Shown: in pieces, positions 61,145-64,000 of the stretch | How the letters are laid out: every line of letters starts with the position of its first letter | Position numbering within the stretch: position 1 is the first letter of the stretch | Assembly (NCBI RefSeq): GCF_026262505.1 | Contig: NC_067206.1 | Location: 36,843,896 to 36,907,895 of the forward strand | From: Trichomonas vaginalis G3 | Lineage: Eukaryota > Parabasalia > Trichomonadida > Trichomonadidae | Reading direction: 5' to 3' | Length of the DNA stretch: 64,000 bases | Notes under the pieces: model-generated | What the model saw: only the letters and a program-made list of their open reading frames with translations | Database searches by the model: none | What the model was told of the DNA's origin: nothing | Made by a program: the position numbers and the translations under genes

Positions 61145-61560
61145 ATGGACGTATTTGAGTATCTCTTCGAATTGAAGCAAAACAAAGTTTACACACACAA
61201 AATACAAGTTCATTGACAGAGTAGTTCTTTACACAAACAATGGAAAATGTTATAGAATAGCAGTCTTTGCTGAACCAAAATATTTTCATAAAGCAAAGAA
61301 AGTTGGTATAACCGAGATGGTGAAAGTTCTTGACGTTGACAAAAATATAACAACAAAACTGACCGATATTTCTAAAGGTAAGTTTATAATACAATTTTAT
61401 GTCAAAACTGGCGTACTGTCAATATTTGACGGAGAGAAGTCAGTTCAAGAACAACTTACTGACCTGCTGCCAAAATCTGCTCGATGGAAGCTGTCGTTAT
61501 GCCAATCTGAGGAGCCCCAGCAGGTTTCATCGAACGAATCTTCAAAAGAGCATCTTCGTG
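61145..61560 (+). pseudogene. worn Polinton gene region, plus strand
   Basis: A small divergent gene with no recognised domain, facing the capsid-like gene. Broken. Confidence 0.35.
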
Positions 61561-63050
61561 AAAAGTGCTATTGGTTTTGTAAACTTCTTTGCTTTCAATT
61601 CATTTGGACCGTCTCTGTCACCAGTATATTGTATTTGAACTGTACCAACAGTTGAAATACCACCCATAAAGTCTTCTGAGTCAGCAAATGGAATGCCAAG
61701 CCAAAAGTTTGAACGGTCTCCATTTGTATATTGAGTGTTTTGAGCTCCTGTATGGGTCCATACTTTCACATATGGCATAATAGAACTTTGCATTTCAGGG
61801 TTAATGGTTGTTGTGAAGTTGTTGTTAAAGTTCATAGCATCTAATGTCAAGTTGTATGACCTCATATCCTCAACTGTAGAATATTCTTCTCTTGGATAAT
61901 ATTTGCCATCTATGTTTATATGATATTTAATACCAGGGTTGTAGAAGCAAGAATAGTCATTTATAGTTCGTCTGAACAGTACAAACATAGTATCTGCATG
62001 TTTCATTGCAGTTGTTAAGGCAATATCTGTTCTTGCACCTGGGTCAGCACTTTGGTTTCCAACTTCACCTGCAAAGTCTTTGACAGATATTTGGTGTATA
62101 GGGAACATAAGTGGAACTGCAATATATTTGGCAGCTAAAGCATTTGAAATATCTGGGTCCAACATATAGACTGCAAGTCTGCTTTCTATTCTCTTGCATT
62201 CAAATTTTTCGCATGTGAACTTAACTGGGTCCCAAGCATCTCCAGCAGCATTGAAATAATAGTTTACTTCAGTGTTGAGGTTTGAGAAACCAAAGTCTAA
62301 GTCAACTTTGTTTTTGCAAAAGTCGGCGAATGACATTTTATTTGTTCCCACTACTTCTGTAAGAGTGAATGGGTCTTGTGTTGGTGCAATGACTAAGTTA
62401 TTTTTGCTTGGAGTAAGTTCGATAGAAATTTTCCTGCCCAGTTTGGCAAGTATCTTAAAAACCTGAAGATGAGGAAAGATGACAAAGGAACTCTAAGTTT
62501 CAGTTTTACTTTGGTTACTGCTGCTGCAGTTTGTCCAGAAAGGTTAACATAAACTCCTGGAACGTTAGGGTCAAGTTCTTATTTTCTCAATAGTTGCATA
62601 CTGGTCTGTTTGTTCTCTAGCTTGTGGTTGTACTGAGTTTCTCAAAGCGAACCATTCATAGTTTGCCCATGTTACTGTTTGAACTAAGTCAGAGTTAGAA
62701 TATATCTTATATCCCATGAAAACTTCTGGAGCATATTGGTATCCGACATAGAAAATTCCATTGCAACCTTTCTGTCAGACAACTTGGTAGAAGGTTTTTT
62801 TCAATGTCTTGTTCCACGTATAAGAATGAGTTGTCAATAGAAATAATATGAAACCTGTCGCAAGCAATATCTACTGTTGTTGAAGAACCTTCTCCAAACT
62901 CACCTACGTTTCCATAAGAAACAGCAGTTGTATATTCGTAAGTTCCAGGAACTATTTCTGACCTTCTAATGGATTGTCGCATTCGTTATACCATTCGGAA
63001 ACATTTCCATTCATAGCATCCAAAACTGTTGGCGTTATATTCTGAGCGGC
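61542..63050 (-). pseudogene. Polinton major capsid-like gene
   Basis: Long beta-rich coding remains with a position and size fitting the double jelly-roll major capsid protein of Polintons. The assignment is by context and general character, not by a decisive motif. Broken. Confidence 0.5.
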
Positions 63051-63088
63051 GTACATTTCATATGAGTAAAAATATAGAATAGTTGGAT

Positions 63089-63987
63089 TTATATGTCATA
63101 ATAGAACCCACTCCGACCAAGCTTTACTTTCTTCCTGACTGAGTTTTTAACTCTTCTTTTTCCTTCATTGCCCTCTGCTTGAAGTTGTTGCATCTTTGCA
63201 TTATGTTCATCTAGTATGTTGCAAATTTTCCATGTCCTTTTTGCCTTTTGGCTCTGGTCGCCCATCTCAGGTAACCTATATCCTAGAAAGAGTTTGTCAT
63301 AGTCTGTATTTGAGTCTTCGCGTATTGTTTGCATGACTCTTTCCTGAGTTTCCGGTTCAAGCTCTTCAAACAGTGCCTGTCCATATGGAATATGCTCGTT
63401 TCCAAATATATGTTTTTGTAGCCATTCTGGTTTTCTTTCCATGTTACCAAACTATATCTTTTGTGAATGGGAAAGCTTCTACCAATCTTTCAGTCTTGCG
63501 TCGTTTATTTCTGTAGTTGGTTTTATTTTGTCAAGGAACATGTTTTCAATACTAACATTTCATTTGGTACTGTCCATTTGAGTTTTCTTAAATATTCATC
63601 CCTTCTCGGTTCATTGTCTGCAAAGTAAGTTTTTATGACATTTTGTAAACTTTCGTTTGCAAGGTCATGTACAATAGGTTCTCTTCCTTCTCCCTCCCTA
63701 ACTTTCTTTCTAAACTCTTCACCAAATATACCATCTCTATGGTTCTGTGTAGTTCTTTGAGATAAATGTTTTAGAACGTCAGGTGTTATATTTCCATCAG
63801 CCATGTTCATTTCATACTGGTCCAAAATATCTGCATGTTTCATATCTTTCAATGGCATTAAAGCCGCGCTGAAAATACCAGCTATATCTGGTTCACCATT
63901 CACTTCCATTGCGTCTACAACTTCTTGGAATTGAGGTTGTAAGTTTATGAACCACCTATCCGGGTTAGCTTTATGACCCCATCTCAT
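63089..63987 (-). pseudogene. worn Polinton gene(s) at the right edge
   Basis: Helical, charged coding remains in at least two pieces with no recognised domain. They continue the minus-strand virion gene cluster and run towards the window edge. Broken. Confidence 0.4.
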
Positions 63988-64000
63988 TGTAGTTCCATCG

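Larger units (their letters stand above)
42706..64000. mobile_element. Maverick/Polinton, left end to beyond the right edge
   Basis: A virus-like DNA element of more than 21 kb. The left boundary is put at a 40-base A run (42706-42745) followed by two short GGCACTTCGTGCC hairpins. The right end is outside the window, so the terminal inverted repeat cannot be confirmed. The named parts below (integrase, packaging ATPase, SF3 helicase, capsid-like gene) identify the family. The element is a broken fossil: the left ~16 kb is mostly open, while the part right of ~58.9 kb is heavily worn. I estimate roughly 15 breaks in what is visible. Open frames next to decayed ones suggest a moderately recent copy. 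Confidence 0.85.

Overview
The window looks like AT-rich nuclear DNA from a parabasalid, most like Trichomonas vaginalis or a close trichomonad. The reasons are compact intronless genes, short 5' leaders with a TCA(C/T)(A/T)-type initiator at several starts, an R2R3 Myb of trichomonad type, a Pmp-like surface protein with GGAI repeats, a very large membrane cyclase, ankyrin relics, and a Maverick/Polinton of more than 21 kb. The species cannot be fixed from the sequence alone.

Region 1 (1-17.1 kb) is an ordinary host gene block. In order it holds an acidic hypothetical protein (cut by the left edge), an RPC3-like RNA polymerase III subunit with a tiny divergent tail-anchored protein, a coiled-coil protein, a cyclin, a NOSIP-like RING/U-box protein, a long hypothetical protein, a small coiled-coil protein, ribophorin I (OST1), an HMG-box protein, a coiled-coil tail-anchored protein, a discoidin-like relic and ankyrin relics.

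Region 2 (17.4-29.9 kb) is a nest of non-autonomous DNA transposons around a tRNA-Asp gene. Three TIR elements (A, B, C) stand end to end, separated only by TTAA-type tetramers. Element C holds a 3-kb foldback element, which itself holds another inverted-repeat insert, plus element D, a 1-kb TTAA element with a near-identical second copy at 40.8-41.9 kb. A 322-bp inverted repeat with no mismatch that I could find lies just upstream of the tRNA. A Mutator-like (MULE) element of 2,739 bp with a 9-bp target duplication has split a membrane adenylyl/guanylyl cyclase gene (26.3-33.3 kb).

The most interesting signal is that the foldback element and the MULE, which are unrelated at their ends, both carry long arrays of imperfect hairpins, about 18 and about 24 respectively. 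The hairpins are arranged in higher-order repeats of roughly 110-120, 240 and exactly 250 bp. Between repeat units the loops and linkers are conserved while the stems differ with compensating changes on both arms. No coding explanation fits. This may be an undescribed structured-RNA or cruciform-DNA cargo of trichomonad transposons.

Region 3 (33.6-41.9 kb) holds a tRNA-Glu, a Pmp-like surface protein, a divergent pair (an armadillo/importin-alpha-like protein and an RCC1-repeat protein), an R2R3 Myb factor and the second copy of element D.

Region 4 (about 42.7 kb to the right edge) is a Maverick/Polinton fossil entered from its left end. Its parts include a D12-type adenine methyltransferase, a collar-type fibre protein, an integrase, two HNH endonucleases in inverted orientation, KilA-N proteins, a packaging ATPase, an SF3 helicase and a major-capsid-like gene. 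The left part is largely open and the right part clearly decayed. The right terminus and the polymerase gene would lie outside the window.
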